Shown here: positions 35,289 through 43,362 of the stretch, one piece after another
How the letters are laid out: the number at the start of each line of letters is the position of its first letter
Position numbering within the stretch: position 1 is the stretch's first letter
Origin: Aurantiacibacter marinus
GTDB lineage: Bacteria > Pseudomonadota > Alphaproteobacteria > Sphingomonadales > Sphingomonadaceae
Direction of reading: 5' to 3'
Assembly (NCBI RefSeq): GCF_001021555.1
Contig: NZ_LDCP01000002.1
Span: forward strand, 682,001-746,000
Length of the DNA stretch: 64,000 bases
Position numbers and translations under genes: made by a program
The notes under the pieces: generated by a model
Seen by the model: the letters and a program-made list of their open reading frames with translations, nothing else
Database searches by the model: none
What the model was told of the DNA's origin: nothing

Positions 35289-36197
35289 TCAGGCCCCGTC
35301 GAGCGCTTTGCTGACCAGAATATTCACCGAAACACGGCGGTTCTGGGCGCGGCCTGCAGGCGTGCTGTTGTCCGCCAACGGATCCGATTCTGCCATGCCC
35401 GTCGGGGTCATCATGCGATATGGCGCCCAATCGCATTCCTGCTGCAGGAAATTGACCACACGGCCTGCGCGACGCTCACTCAGGACCTGATTGTAATCCT
35501 GATCGCCAACCGAATCGGTGTAACCAACGACCAGCAACAATGCGTTGGGCGTTTCGTTAGCCTGGCGTGCCACTGAGCAAAGTTCGCTTTCGCCCGAAGG
35601 TGTCAGGTTCCACCGGCCGGTGTCAAAATACACGTTGGTGACACCAGTGACGTTATACTGGTCGATATTGGCAACGCGGCCTCGCAATGCCTCAGTTGCG
35701 GCGGCATTGACCTCGATCGCCTCACCCTGTTCAGCAAAGCGCTGCGATGTGGCACCGCGGATCATGGCAGCGGTTTCAAGATCACTGTTGGAAAAGCGGA
35801 CCCTGCTGGCCAGCAAGCTGTTGCTCCATTGGACGGTTCCAACGGTAACAGGCAGACCATTCAGCAGATCGGCGGTTGTCAGGCGGGTACGTCCCAAGCC
35901 GAGCAGGCCCCCGCGCCCTCTGATATCGGTTCCTTCGGAAACACGCACCGTCGTGGTCGTACCGTCGGGACTGGTGATTTGCAGCGTATTGCCGGTGCGT
36001 GCCGAAATGAAGCCTTCGATGTCAGGCCCTTGGGCCAAACCCGAAAGGTCAGTTGGCGGCGATCCGTATACGTTGATCACTTCCTCGTTCTGCGCGGAAT
36101 CCAGTTCCTGCGCAGACACGCTGGCAGCGCCCATTGCCGGCACCGCCAGTATGGCAGCCATGGCATAAAGTTTCGGTCCGTTAGAAATCATGTTCAT
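35289..36197 (-). CDS. OmpA-family outer-membrane / peptidoglycan-binding protein
   Basis: 302 residues. The signal peptide (KLYAMAAILAVPAMGAASVSAQE) directs export. The C-terminal OmpA domain (about 190-295) contains TGRWNLTPSGESELCSVAR, LLVVGYTDSVGDQDYNQVLSERRAGRVVNFL and the terminal ESDPLADNSTPAGRAQNRRVSV arm, which binds diaminopimelate in peptidoglycan. The middle (about 60-180) is beta-rich and not recognised, with RVSEGTDIRGRGGLLGLGR. GGAATATCGC before ATG 36197 serves as Shine-Dalgarno. Monocistronic. Confidence 0.88.
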   Translation of the reverse strand: MNMISNGPKLYAMAAILAVPAMGAASVSAQELDSAQNEEVINVYGSPPTDLSGLAQGPDIEGFISARTGNTLQITSPDGTTTTVRVSEGTDIRGRGGLLGLGRTRLTTADLLNGLPVTVGTVQWSNSLLASRVRFSNSDLETAAMIRGATSQRFAEQGEAIEVNAAATEALRGRVANIDQYNVTGVTNVYFDTGRWNLTPSGESELCSVARQANETPNALLLVVGYTDSVGDQDYNQVLSERRAGRVVNFLQQECDWAPYRMMTPTGMAESDPLADNSTPAGRAQNRRVSVNILVSKALDGA

Positions 36198-36601
36198 TGC
36201 GATATTCCTTCAATTTGTCTCAGCTGGCCCGGCGTATGTGCAAACCATTTTCAGGCGGCCACAATGCGGGCTGTCCGGCTGTAGAATCCCGGTCTTACAT
36301 CAGGCACGAAGCAAAGCCGATTGCTCACGCTTCGTAGCATCGGACGACTTGCCTGTTCAGACCGACCTTTCTGCCACATGAATGGTTAAGGCGGTACAAT
36401 TGATTGTAGGGCCGGTCAGAGCTCAAGATGCGGCGAACCGTTGCCCACGGTTTTACATTTCGCCGATCAACCTGATTTTTGCGTCCTCTGGCAACACTGC
36501 TGATCTCACAGCGAAACCGCTTCACCGCTTCACCGCTTCGCGCAAGATGGATACATCCCGAATGTGTCGCTGCTGTGGCCGGGCTTTGCAGACTTCGCGC
36601 G
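36198..36601. other. 404-base intergenic region with no convincing gene
   Basis: Lies between the OmpA gene start and the hisZ stop. It probably carries the OmpA promoter. It contains a three-fold tandem of ACCGCTTC (36516-36539), and a 7-bp inverted repeat ACGAAGC / GCTTCGT (36307-36313 and about 36329-36335). Short frames here show no protein-like character. Confidence 0.5.
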
Positions 36602-37714
36602 CTAAAGCGGCTTGGCAGCTCCGGCGCTGAGGATGTGGGTGCAATCAAGCGCCTTTCCATCATCGCTATCAGACAATGCCGCCACAGTGCGCCAGCCTGC
36701 AGCACGCAGAACATCAGCTGCGGCGCGATCATGGCCAAGTGGCAGGAACACGCGCTTGCCCATAGGTTCATCGGCCTTCACCGCCTCAACCAGAGCATCG
36801 GGATAGAGCGAGAATCCCGTTGCGGCCTCGCCGCTACCGCCGATGCGATAGGTGCCGCCACGGCCCAAGGCTCCGCGCACACCTTCGGCGTAGAGCGTGA
36901 AGCCGAACCAGCTTTGATATTCAAACCCGTGGCGCTCTGACGGATCGAGCGTCAGCCGGGCGCGCCCTTTAATCCGTTCAGCGATCTGGCGCAGGCCCTT
37001 TATACGCGAACCAAGCGCACCTGTGTTGTCGAGCGCGGCCAGACGTTCCACCGCCTCCTCAAATGGACCAGCAGCGTGGATCAGGGGCAAATATGCCGCG
37101 CCGCCAGCATCCACCAGTGCGCCGGCATCCTTGGCATCCAGTTCCCGCCGGACAGTTTCCCTTGTTGCTGCGTCAAGTGGCAGCGGACCATCTGCGAGTG
37201 TATCGACCAGGTCGGGCAGCGTAAAATCCACCGAAATGCCGGTTGCGCCCGCAACCTCCAGCGATGCAATCGCCAATTCCACTATCTCACCAGCTGCTGC
37301 GACACTGTCTGCACCGATCAGCTCCGCCCCGACCTGCTGATATTCGCGCCGGGGATCCAGCATATCCCCTGCAATCCGCGCGACCTGACCGGCATAGCAA
37401 AGTCGCAACGGGCGCGGTGCATCGGCAAGGCTGGTGGCGGCAATGCGGCCAATCTGCACCGTCATATCGGATCGCAGTGCAAGACTGCGCAGACTTTTGG
37501 GATCGACGAAACGGAACAGTTTGCGGGTGCGGACGCCATCCATCCGGCGTGCCATGCTCTGTTCGAATTCGATAAGCGGGGGGCGCACCCGGTCATAGCC
37601 ATGGCCAGCCATCGCATCGAGCATGGCGCGCTGAATACGCGCCGCAGCAGCCGCACTTTGAGGCAGTCGGTCTTCCAGCCCTTCCGGCAGGAGATCTTGT
37701 GTCAGGTCAGTCAT
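36602..37714 (-). CDS. hisZ: ATP phosphoribosyltransferase regulatory subunit
   Basis: HisZ is a histidyl-tRNA synthetase paralogue without aminoacylation activity that activates the short form of HisG. 370 residues with a class II synthetase-like core: LLPEGLEDRLPQSAAAAARI, RVRPPLIEFEQSM, RYFRFVDP-like KLFRFVDPKSLRSLALRSDMTVQIGRIAA (motif 2), and GRGGTYRIGG near 270 (motif 3 like). The anticodon-binding domain is absent, as expected. It is placed downstream of serC-serA on the same strand, 57 bases after serA; hisG is not in the window. Confidence 0.9.
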   Translation of the reverse strand: MTDLTQDLLPEGLEDRLPQSAAAAARIQRAMLDAMAGHGYDRVRPPLIEFEQSMARRMDGVRTRKLFRFVDPKSLRSLALRSDMTVQIGRIAATSLADAPRPLRLCYAGQVARIAGDMLDPRREYQQVGAELIGADSVAAAGEIVELAIASLEVAGATGISVDFTLPDLVDTLADGPLPLDAATRETVRRELDAKDAGALVDAGGAAYLPLIHAAGPFEEAVERLAALDNTGALGSRIKGLRQIAERIKGRARLTLDPSERHGFEYQSWFGFTLYAEGVRGALGRGGTYRIGGSGEAATGFSLYPDALVEAVKADEPMGKRVFLPLGHDRAAADVLRAAGWRTVAALSDSDDGKALDCTHILSAGAAKPL

Positions 37715-37733
37715 AGGCGCGCCCTAGCCAATT

Positions 37734-37761
37734 CGTGATCCCGGCGGAAGCCGGGATCACG
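37734..37761. repeat. REP-like palindrome between serA and hisZ
   Basis: A perfect 12-bp stem (CGTGATCCCGGC / GCCGGGATCACG) with a GGAA loop. The core ATCCCGGC-nnnn-GCCGGGAT recurs in altered form in the serC-serA gap. It may reduce downstream hisZ expression by 3' end formation, or be a dispersed repeat. Confidence 0.7.
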
Positions 37762-37770
37762 ATTGTATTG

Positions 37771-39366
37771 TCAGAAGCTGAGCGCCCGCACCTTCTTCAC
37801 GCCTTCCAGCGCACAGACGGCATCCTGGACTTCCTTGGTCGGGGCCTGGTCAAGCGAAAGGAGCAGGACTGCGTCGCCCCCGCGATTGCGATCGGGCAGA
37901 CGACGGCCGAGGTGGAAGTTACCAATGTTGACGCCCGCTGCACCCAATGTCGAACCGAGGCGACCGATGAAGCCCGGCGCATCTTCGTTGACGATGTAGA
38001 TCATATCGCCTTCCAGATCGGTTTCGATCCGCGTCCCGGCGATTTCAACCAGGCGCATCTGCGAATCACCAAACAGGCTGCCCGCGACTTCACGCTCCCG
38101 GTCAGATGTCTTCACCGTTACACGCAGCAAGGTGTGATAATCGCCTTCACGGTCGTGGCGCACTTCGCGCACGTCCAGCCCGCGCTCTTTGGCGAGGATC
38201 GGTGCATTGACCATGTTGATCGTATCCGACCATGTGCGCATCATACCAGCCAGCACAGCTGCGGTGATCGGCTTCAGGTTAAGCTCTGCTGCTGCGCCCG
38301 ACACTTCAACCGTGAGAGACTGGACTTCTGGTCCTTCAAGCTGGCCGACCAGCGATCCGAGCTTTTCACCCAGAGCGATATAAGGCTTGAGCCGCGGAGC
38401 TTCCTCGGCACTGAGCGATGGCACGTTGAGCGCGTTGGTGACCCCGCCGGTAACAAGATAATCGGCCATCTGCTCTGCCACTTGCAAAGCCACATTGACC
38501 TGCGCCTCTGTGGTCGATGCGCCGAGATGTGGTGTGCAAATAAAATTCGGCGTACCGAATAGCGGATTGTCCTTGGCGGGCTCCACCGCAAACACATCCA
38601 GCGCAGCGCCCGCAATGTGGCCGTTTTCCAGCCCATCCTTCAGCGCCGCCTCATCAATCAGGCCGCCGCGTGCGCAATTGACGATGCGCACACCGGGCTT
38701 TGTCTGTTCCAGCCGTTCCCGCGACAGGATATTACGGGTTTCATCGGTCAGCGGTGTGTGCAGCGTGATGAAATCAGCGCGCTTGAGCAGCGTACCCAGA
38801 TCAACCTTCTCCACGCCGAGTTCCATTGCCCGGTCGGGTGTCAGAAACGGATCGTAGGCGATGACCTTCATCCGCAGGCCCTGTGCGCGGCTGGCGACAA
38901 TAGCGCCGATATTGCCTGCGCCGATCAGGCCAAGCGTCTTGCCAGTGACTTCGACACCCATGAAATCCTTCTTCGGCCATTCGCCTGCCTGTGTGCGGCG
39001 ATTGGCTTCGGGGATCTGGCGGGCAAGCGCCAGCATCATGGCAATGGCATGTTCTGCAGTGGTAATCGAATTGCCGAATGGCGTATTCATGACAACCACA
39101 CCGCTGGCCGAAGCCTTGGCGATATCGACATTATCCACGCCGATTCCCGCGCGGCCAATCACCTTGAGATTGGTCGCTGCGGCAAGGATTTCAGGCGTGA
39201 CAGTGGTGGAGGAACGGATGGCGAGGCCATCATATTCACCAATGCGCGCGATCAATTGTTCGGGCGTTTCGCCGGTTATGACATCCACATCGCAGCCGCG
39301 CTCTTCAAAGATACGAGCGGCGTTGGGGTCCATCTTGTCGGAAATGAGAACTTTAGGTTTGGTCAT
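37771..39366 (-). CDS. serA: D-3-phosphoglycerate dehydrogenase
   Basis: First step of serine synthesis. 531 residues, the long SerA form. The NAD site is KTLGLIGAGNIGAIVASRA near residue 140, followed by RADFITLHTPLTDETR, VRIVNCARGGLIDEAAL and FICTPHLGASTTEAQ. An intervening ASB domain (about 320-450) and a C-terminal ACT domain (about 455-531, MIYIVNEDAPGFIGRLGSTL) are present, giving possible serine feedback. It follows serC in the operon. Confidence 0.97.
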   Translation of the reverse strand: MTKPKVLISDKMDPNAARIFEERGCDVDVITGETPEQLIARIGEYDGLAIRSSTTVTPEILAAATNLKVIGRAGIGVDNVDIAKASASGVVVMNTPFGNSITTAEHAIAMMLALARQIPEANRRTQAGEWPKKDFMGVEVTGKTLGLIGAGNIGAIVASRAQGLRMKVIAYDPFLTPDRAMELGVEKVDLGTLLKRADFITLHTPLTDETRNILSRERLEQTKPGVRIVNCARGGLIDEAALKDGLENGHIAGAALDVFAVEPAKDNPLFGTPNFICTPHLGASTTEAQVNVALQVAEQMADYLVTGGVTNALNVPSLSAEEAPRLKPYIALGEKLGSLVGQLEGPEVQSLTVEVSGAAAELNLKPITAAVLAGMMRTWSDTINMVNAPILAKERGLDVREVRHDREGDYHTLLRVTVKTSDREREVAGSLFGDSQMRLVEIAGTRIETDLEGDMIYIVNEDAPGFIGRLGSTLGAAGVNIGNFHLGRRLPDRNRGGDAVLLLSLDQAPTKEVQDAVCALEGVKKVRALSF

Positions 39367-39384
39367 GGTTCTAATCCTGTGGGA

Positions 39385-39404
39385 ATCCCGGCCCAGGCCA
39401 GGAT
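39385..39404. repeat. REP-like palindrome, serC-serA gap (copy A)
   Basis: ATCCCGGC-CCAG-GCCAGGAT: an 8-bp stem with one mismatch and a 4-base loop, same core as the palindrome at 37734-37761. Confidence 0.6.
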
Positions 39405-39436
39405 CTCTTGAAACATTTTGCTGATCGAGAGGGGAG

Positions 39437-39456
39437 GCCCCGGCATCCGCCGGGGC
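39437..39456. repeat. REP-like palindrome, serC-serA gap (copy B)
   Basis: GCCCCGGC-ATCC-GCCGGGGC: a perfect 8-bp stem with a 4-base loop, 11 bases after the serC stop. Shares the CCGGC-4-GCCGG core with the two neighbouring palindromes. Confidence 0.6.
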
Positions 39457-39466
39457 TCACCAAATG

Positions 39467-40627
39467 CTAAAGCCGTCCGGCTTTCAGCTCTTCATAAGCC
39501 CATTCGATCCACGGCAGCAGCCGCGCGATATCTTCGGACTCGAGAGAACCGCCGCACCAGATCCGCAGTCCCGGAGGGGCATCGCGGTAGCCGTTGAAAT
39601 CATATCCAACATCCAGCTCTTCCAGCTTGGCGGCGATTTTCTTGGGCACGGCAGCCTTGTCGCCATCGGGCAGGCTTTCATACCAATCGCCCTGAAACAC
39701 CATGCACACGCCAGTATTGGTCCGCAGCGCAGGATCGGACGCCATATTGCGCAGCCATGGTGTGGCTTCGATCCAGTCGGTAACGATCTTGGCGTTGGCA
39801 TTGGCACGGCCAATCATGGCGGAACGCCCGCCGAGGGACTTGGCCCATTCCAGCGCCCAGATGTAATCTTCCACCACCAGCATGGAAGGCGTGTTGATCG
39901 TTGCGCCTTCGAATATCTCGGTGTTGACCTTGTCGCCCTTTTTCAGGCGGAACAATTTGGGCAGCGGCCATGGCGGATCATAGCTTTCCAGCCGCGCGAC
40001 AGCCTTGGGGCTCAGGATCAGCATGCCGTGCTGGGCTTCGCCGCCCATCACTTTTTGCCAGCTGAATGTTGTCGCATCAAGCTTCGCCCAATCCATCTCC
40101 ATGGCAAAGACGGCGCTGGTGGCATCGTTGATCGTGATGCCCTTGCGGCCCGGCTCCAGCCAGTCAGTATCGGGAATTCGTGCGCCGGACGTTGTGCCGT
40201 TCCAGGTGAAAACGACATCGTTGTCCTGCGGGATAGAAGCAAGATCGGGGATCTCGCCATAATCGGCGGTCATGGTCGTCAGATTGTCCAGCTTCAGCTG
40301 CTTGACCGCATCCTGAATCCAGATGTTGCCGAAGCTTTCCCACGCAGCGACAGTCGCGGGGCCGGCGCCAAGCATCGTCCACATCGCGCATTCCAGAGCG
40401 CCCGTGTCGGAGCCCGGCATGATGCCGATCAGGTAGTCATCGGGAACGCCCAGAAGCTCTCGCGTCAGCTCGATCGCATATTTCAGACGGGCTTTGCCAT
40501 ATTTGGAGCGGTGCGAACGGCCGAGGCTACGGGTGTCGAGCTTTTCAGGCGACCAGCCGGGCGGCTTGCAAGTAGGTCCGGACGAAAAAAACGGGCGCTC
40601 AGGTTTGAGCGCTGGCATATTACTCAT
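39467..40627 (-). CDS. serC: Phosphoserine aminotransferase
   Basis: A PLP aminotransferase making phosphoserine from phosphohydroxypyruvate. 386 residues from ATG 40627 (MSNMPALKPERPFFSSGPTC), with GGAGAG just upstream; a longer frame to 40696 is rejected because it reads through the leader RNA. The PLP lysine is in TFSWQKVMGGEAQHGM, and RSHRSKYGKARLKYAIELTRE and IMPGSDTGALECAMW are alphaproteobacterial SerC signatures. First in serC-serA-hisZ. Confidence 0.95.
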   Translation of the reverse strand: MSNMPALKPERPFFSSGPTCKPPGWSPEKLDTRSLGRSHRSKYGKARLKYAIELTRELLGVPDDYLIGIMPGSDTGALECAMWTMLGAGPATVAAWESFGNIWIQDAVKQLKLDNLTTMTADYGEIPDLASIPQDNDVVFTWNGTTSGARIPDTDWLEPGRKGITINDATSAVFAMEMDWAKLDATTFSWQKVMGGEAQHGMLILSPKAVARLESYDPPWPLPKLFRLKKGDKVNTEIFEGATINTPSMLVVEDYIWALEWAKSLGGRSAMIGRANANAKIVTDWIEATPWLRNMASDPALRTNTGVCMVFQGDWYESLPDGDKAAVPKKIAAKLEELDVGYDFNGYRDAPPGLRIWCGGSLESEDIARLLPWIEWAYEELKAGRL

Positions 40628-40697
40628 GTATTCTCTCCTTACAGAGAGCTCGCGCGGCGTTGGGACCGCGTGGCCCGTCGGCGGCACTAGAGCCACG
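40628..40697 (-). promoter_or_regulatory. serC-type leader RNA; hairpin sequesters the serC ribosome site
   Basis: On the minus strand a stem CTCTC / GAGAG (40648-40644 with 40637-40633, loop TGTAAG) covers the Shine-Dalgarno GGAGAG (40638-40633). Before it lie CGCGG / CCGCG (40670-40666 with 40657-40653) and a further CGTGGC / GCCACG pair (40697-40692 with 40674-40669), which shares two bases with the second stem, so the folds may alternate. Position and make-up match the serC RNA motif described upstream of serC-serA in alphaproteobacteria. Confidence 0.6.
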
Positions 40698-40821
40698 GTT
40701 GGTTAAGTCAAATGCAAATGCGGTTTCATCTGATACGACGGTTGATTCCGGAAATGGTTTCAACGCTGTTAACCAAAGCTGCGATATGCCCTTTAACCAT
40801 TGTAAGGGTACGTAAACGGCC

Positions 40822-41562
40822 ATGAAACGCGCAATGATCTTATCCACCGTTTGCCTTGCTTTGGCAGGTTGTTCGGTCGTGCCGCAGACCAGTTATGACC
40901 GTTCTGCAGGTTTTGCCGCCCAGTCGAACACTTTCGCAGCGCCTGCAAACCGGACATCTGCCTCGGTTGCACCAGCAAGAGCGCGAATTGCATCTGCAGC
41001 ACCCATCGCCAGCAACGCGGCCGCGGCACAATGCCTCAATCAGCTAGGCTCGGCAGGCGTTCGTTTCGAAGCGTTGCCGGACCAATACCGGGATCAGGGC
41101 TGCAGCACCCTGGGCACGGTACAAATGCATGCACTGCAGGGGGATTCGGGGCGGCTGAATATCAGCAATCTTGGCCCGGTCACCTGCCCTGTCAGCACTG
41201 CCTTTGCCGCGTGGGTGCGGTTCGGCGTGGACCGGGCAGCGCAGGAAATTCTCGGCACACGGCTAGCCAGTGTCCAAACCATGGGTAGCTATTCCTGCCG
41301 GAACGTTGCCGGCACTGACCGCCGGTCAGGTCATGCTACGGGCACAGCAATTGATATCGGCGGCTTTGTGCTGGCCGATGGGCGGGTGATCAGTGTGGAG
41401 TCCGGCTGGGACGGATCAGCAGACGAACGGGAATTCCTGCGCGTTGTTCAACGCAGCGCATGCCGCCGGTTTGGCACGGTTCTCGGCCCGGATTACAACG
41501 CAGCGCACCGCGATCACTTCCATGTTGAGGGCGTAATCGACGGCAATTCCTACTGCCGCTAA
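40822..41562 (+). CDS. Extensin-like C-terminal domain lipoprotein
   Basis: 246 residues. The signal peptide RAMILSTVCLALAGCSVV has lipobox LAGC. After an Ala-rich linker, the extensin-like C domain (about 70-246) shows GSYSCRNVAGTDRRSGHATG, then TAIDIGGF and HRDHFHVEG. The H-x6-D and HxH pattern is that of LD/M15-type metallopeptidases acting on peptidoglycan cross-links. Four or more cysteines (CLNQLG, GCSTLG, TCPVS, CRRFG, YCR) probably form disulfides. The role in the cell wall is inferred. Confidence 0.85.
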   Translation: MKRAMILSTVCLALAGCSVVPQTSYDRSAGFAAQSNTFAAPANRTSASVAPARARIASAAPIASNAAAAQCLNQLGSAGVRFEALPDQYRDQGCSTLGTVQMHALQGDSGRLNISNLGPVTCPVSTAFAAWVRFGVDRAAQEILGTRLASVQTMGSYSCRNVAGTDRRSGHATGTAIDIGGFVLADGRVISVESGWDGSADEREFLRVVQRSACRRFGTVLGPDYNAAHRDHFHVEGVIDGNSYCR

Positions 41563-41663
41563 CGCGGTAAGTGAAACGGTTGAGCGGACACAGGGCCCGT
41601 GATCCAGGGGGCCTGTGATCCAAGTGCAACGATCAAGGTGCGACGATGCGGGTGCGCGGGGAG

Positions 41664-42368
41664 TCAGGCCGTTTGTGAAGGCATGACGACAAGCTGTGTC
41701 ATAATGGATGACACAGCGGATTCCCCTCTTGCCCGCTTGGCCGCGACACCGCCCTGCTTCTTGTCCTCAAGCCCGGCTTCAATACGCACCCGCACAGCTT
41801 CGGCAGCGTGGGTCGCACCCAGCTTGTCCATCATGTTGGAGCGGTGAATTTCAACTGTGCGTGGACTGATATCAAGTTCGCGTGCGATAGCTTTGTTGGA
41901 ACATCCCTCGGACAGCCAATCGAGCACTTCGCGCTCCCGCTTGGACAGGCATTTGATCCGTCGCCGCGCGTCAATCAGGCGGCGGCGCACTTCTGCATGG
42001 CGCCCCGCATCGGAATGCACATGGGCGACCATCCGGCAAAGTTCGGCTTCGCTGAGCGGCAAAGTAAGGAAATCTAGAGCACCAGCCTGAATGGCCTGCA
42101 CGACCTCATCCAGTCCCGGGTTTTCGCGGGCGGCCACCAGCGGTATCCAGATGCCGCTGTCAGCCAGTTCCTCCAGCAGTTCGGTTATGCCTTCCTCGAC
42201 CACATCATCAGATGCGATAATCACCCCATCGCTGGGCGGCCTGTCGAGCAGTTCGACTAGGTCTGAATAGACCTCGGCATGATGCCCCATTGAAAGTACG
42301 AGCCGCGATTGGGTGGCACGTGAGCGGCTGTTGCCGCCGACGATATGCATGGTGATACGCTGTTCCAT
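41664..42368 (-). CDS. LuxR/FixJ-type regulator with degenerate receiver
   Basis: 234 residues. The C-terminal LuxR helix-turn-helix is clear: LSKREREVLDWLSEGCSNKA, IARELDISPRTVEIHRSNMM, DKLG (about 141-187). The N-terminal 120 residues resemble a receiver, but the acidic pair at strand 1 is replaced by VGGN (about 10-13). The usual Lys-Pro near position 105 reads LTLPLS. The likely phospho-acceptor region VIIASDD is atypical. So it is probably not controlled by ordinary phosphorylation. It is likely autoregulated: an inverted repeat lies 37 bases before the ATG. Confidence 0.85.
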   Translation of the reverse strand: MEQRITMHIVGGNSRSRATQSRLVLSMGHHAEVYSDLVELLDRPPSDGVIIASDDVVEEGITELLEELADSGIWIPLVAARENPGLDEVVQAIQAGALDFLTLPLSEAELCRMVAHVHSDAGRHAEVRRRLIDARRRIKCLSKREREVLDWLSEGCSNKAIARELDISPRTVEIHRSNMMDKLGATHAAEAVRVRIEAGLEDKKQGGVAAKRARGESAVSSIMTQLVVMPSQTA

Positions 42369-42404
42369 GCTTTTGAAACTGAACGTTATTTCTGCATTTT
42401 ACAT

Positions 42405-42420
42405 TCCGTATTACTACGGA
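42405..42420. promoter_or_regulatory. Inverted repeat upstream of the FixJ-type regulator
   Basis: TCCGTA-TTAC-TACGGA is a perfect 6-bp inverted repeat with a 4-base centre, 37 bases before the regulator ATG (42368). Related half sites CCGTA and CCGTAGG follow at about 42512 and 42533 towards the Anbu operon end. It looks like an operator for a LuxR-type dimer. Confidence 0.45.
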
Positions 42421-42572
42421 AGGCCACCTATTAGCCGGGCACAATCGCGGTAACAGTCCGATAAACTGCCAAAAACTTTCCTCCATTATGGAGGATGAAC
42501 TGGATAATATCCCGTATCGCGTAGCTACCTAACCGTAGGAATATGAAAATCCGGTGCGATAACTAGGTAGGG

Positions 42573-43319
42573 CTACTTAGGCTGGTCGAAGCTGTAATCG
42601 GGCAATGAGTGAAAGGCTGCACGCAAAGCCTCGCTCCAACTGTTCGAAATCGCATCGAAATAGGGATCGCTGCTTTCGATCCGCCGTTCATGCAATGGGG
42701 CAAAATCATCACGGCCAATGACCATGAGATCCAGCGGGAGCCCAACCGAGAGATTGGCTTTCAACGTTGAATCGAAGCTGACCATGATCAGTTTGACTGC
42801 ATCTTCGAAGCTCATGTTCCGGTCATATCCGCGCAGCAGGATCGGGCGGCCATACTTGGTCTCGCCAATCTGGATGAACGGGGTATCGAAGCTCGCTTCG
42901 ATGAAATTGCCTTCGGGATAGATCATGAAAAGGCGCGGTTCCATGCCGTTGATCTGGCCTGCAAGGATGATCGAAGCCGTAAAGCGTCCCTTGCCGCGCG
43001 TGCCGTTGTCGTCCTGCGTAGAAGCTATTGTTTCGCGCAGGATCTTGCCGATTTCGACGGCCACCTGAAACATGGTTGGCATGTCGAGCAGGCCATTCTG
43101 CCGGTCTTCTGGCGCCTTTGAGCGTTCTTCCAAAAGGCTGATTACCGCCTGCGTCGTGGCCAGATTGCCCGCTGTCATCACAGAGATGATCCGTTCGCCC
43201 GGCACAGACCAGGTGAACATCTTGCGGAATACAGAAATGTTGTCGACGCCCGAGTTTGTCCGGGTGTCACTCATCAGGACCAAGCCCTTATCAAGCACCA
43301 TACCAACGCAATAAGTCAT
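42573..43319 (-). CDS. Anbu: bacterial proteasome-related peptidase (HslV-like)
   Basis: 248 residues of the N-terminal-nucleophile family called Anbu, an ancestor-like relative of HslV and the 20S proteasome. Met1 is followed by Thr2 (MTYCVGMVLDKGLVLMSDTR), which would be the nucleophile after Met removal. The aspartate in SDTR and the lysine in FRKMFTW fill the other proteasome-type active-site places. It is last in a four-gene operon with transglutaminase, alpha-E and ATP-grasp proteins, the usual Anbu companions. Anbu forms open ring or lock-washer assemblies; its physiological substrate is not known to me. Confidence 0.88.
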   Translation of the reverse strand: MTYCVGMVLDKGLVLMSDTRTNSGVDNISVFRKMFTWSVPGERIISVMTAGNLATTQAVISLLEERSKAPEDRQNGLLDMPTMFQVAVEIGKILRETIASTQDDNGTRGKGRFTASIILAGQINGMEPRLFMIYPEGNFIEASFDTPFIQIGETKYGRPILLRGYDRNMSFEDAVKLIMVSFDSTLKANLSVGLPLDLMVIGRDDFAPLHERRIESSDPYFDAISNSWSEALRAAFHSLPDYSFDQPK

Positions 43320-43362
43320 GTAATCTGTATACTCCGGGCAGCTCCCGCTCTCAAAGAGCGCG

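Noticed and set aside
35270-35290. Weak palindrome around the OmpA stop (CCTCAGA ... TCTCAGG)
   Set aside because: Seven bases with a mismatch and no T run after it; not enough to call a terminator.
36198-36601. Possible gene in the 404-base OmpA-hisZ gap
   Set aside because: No frame shows a start with ribosome site and protein-like composition; only short repeats were seen.
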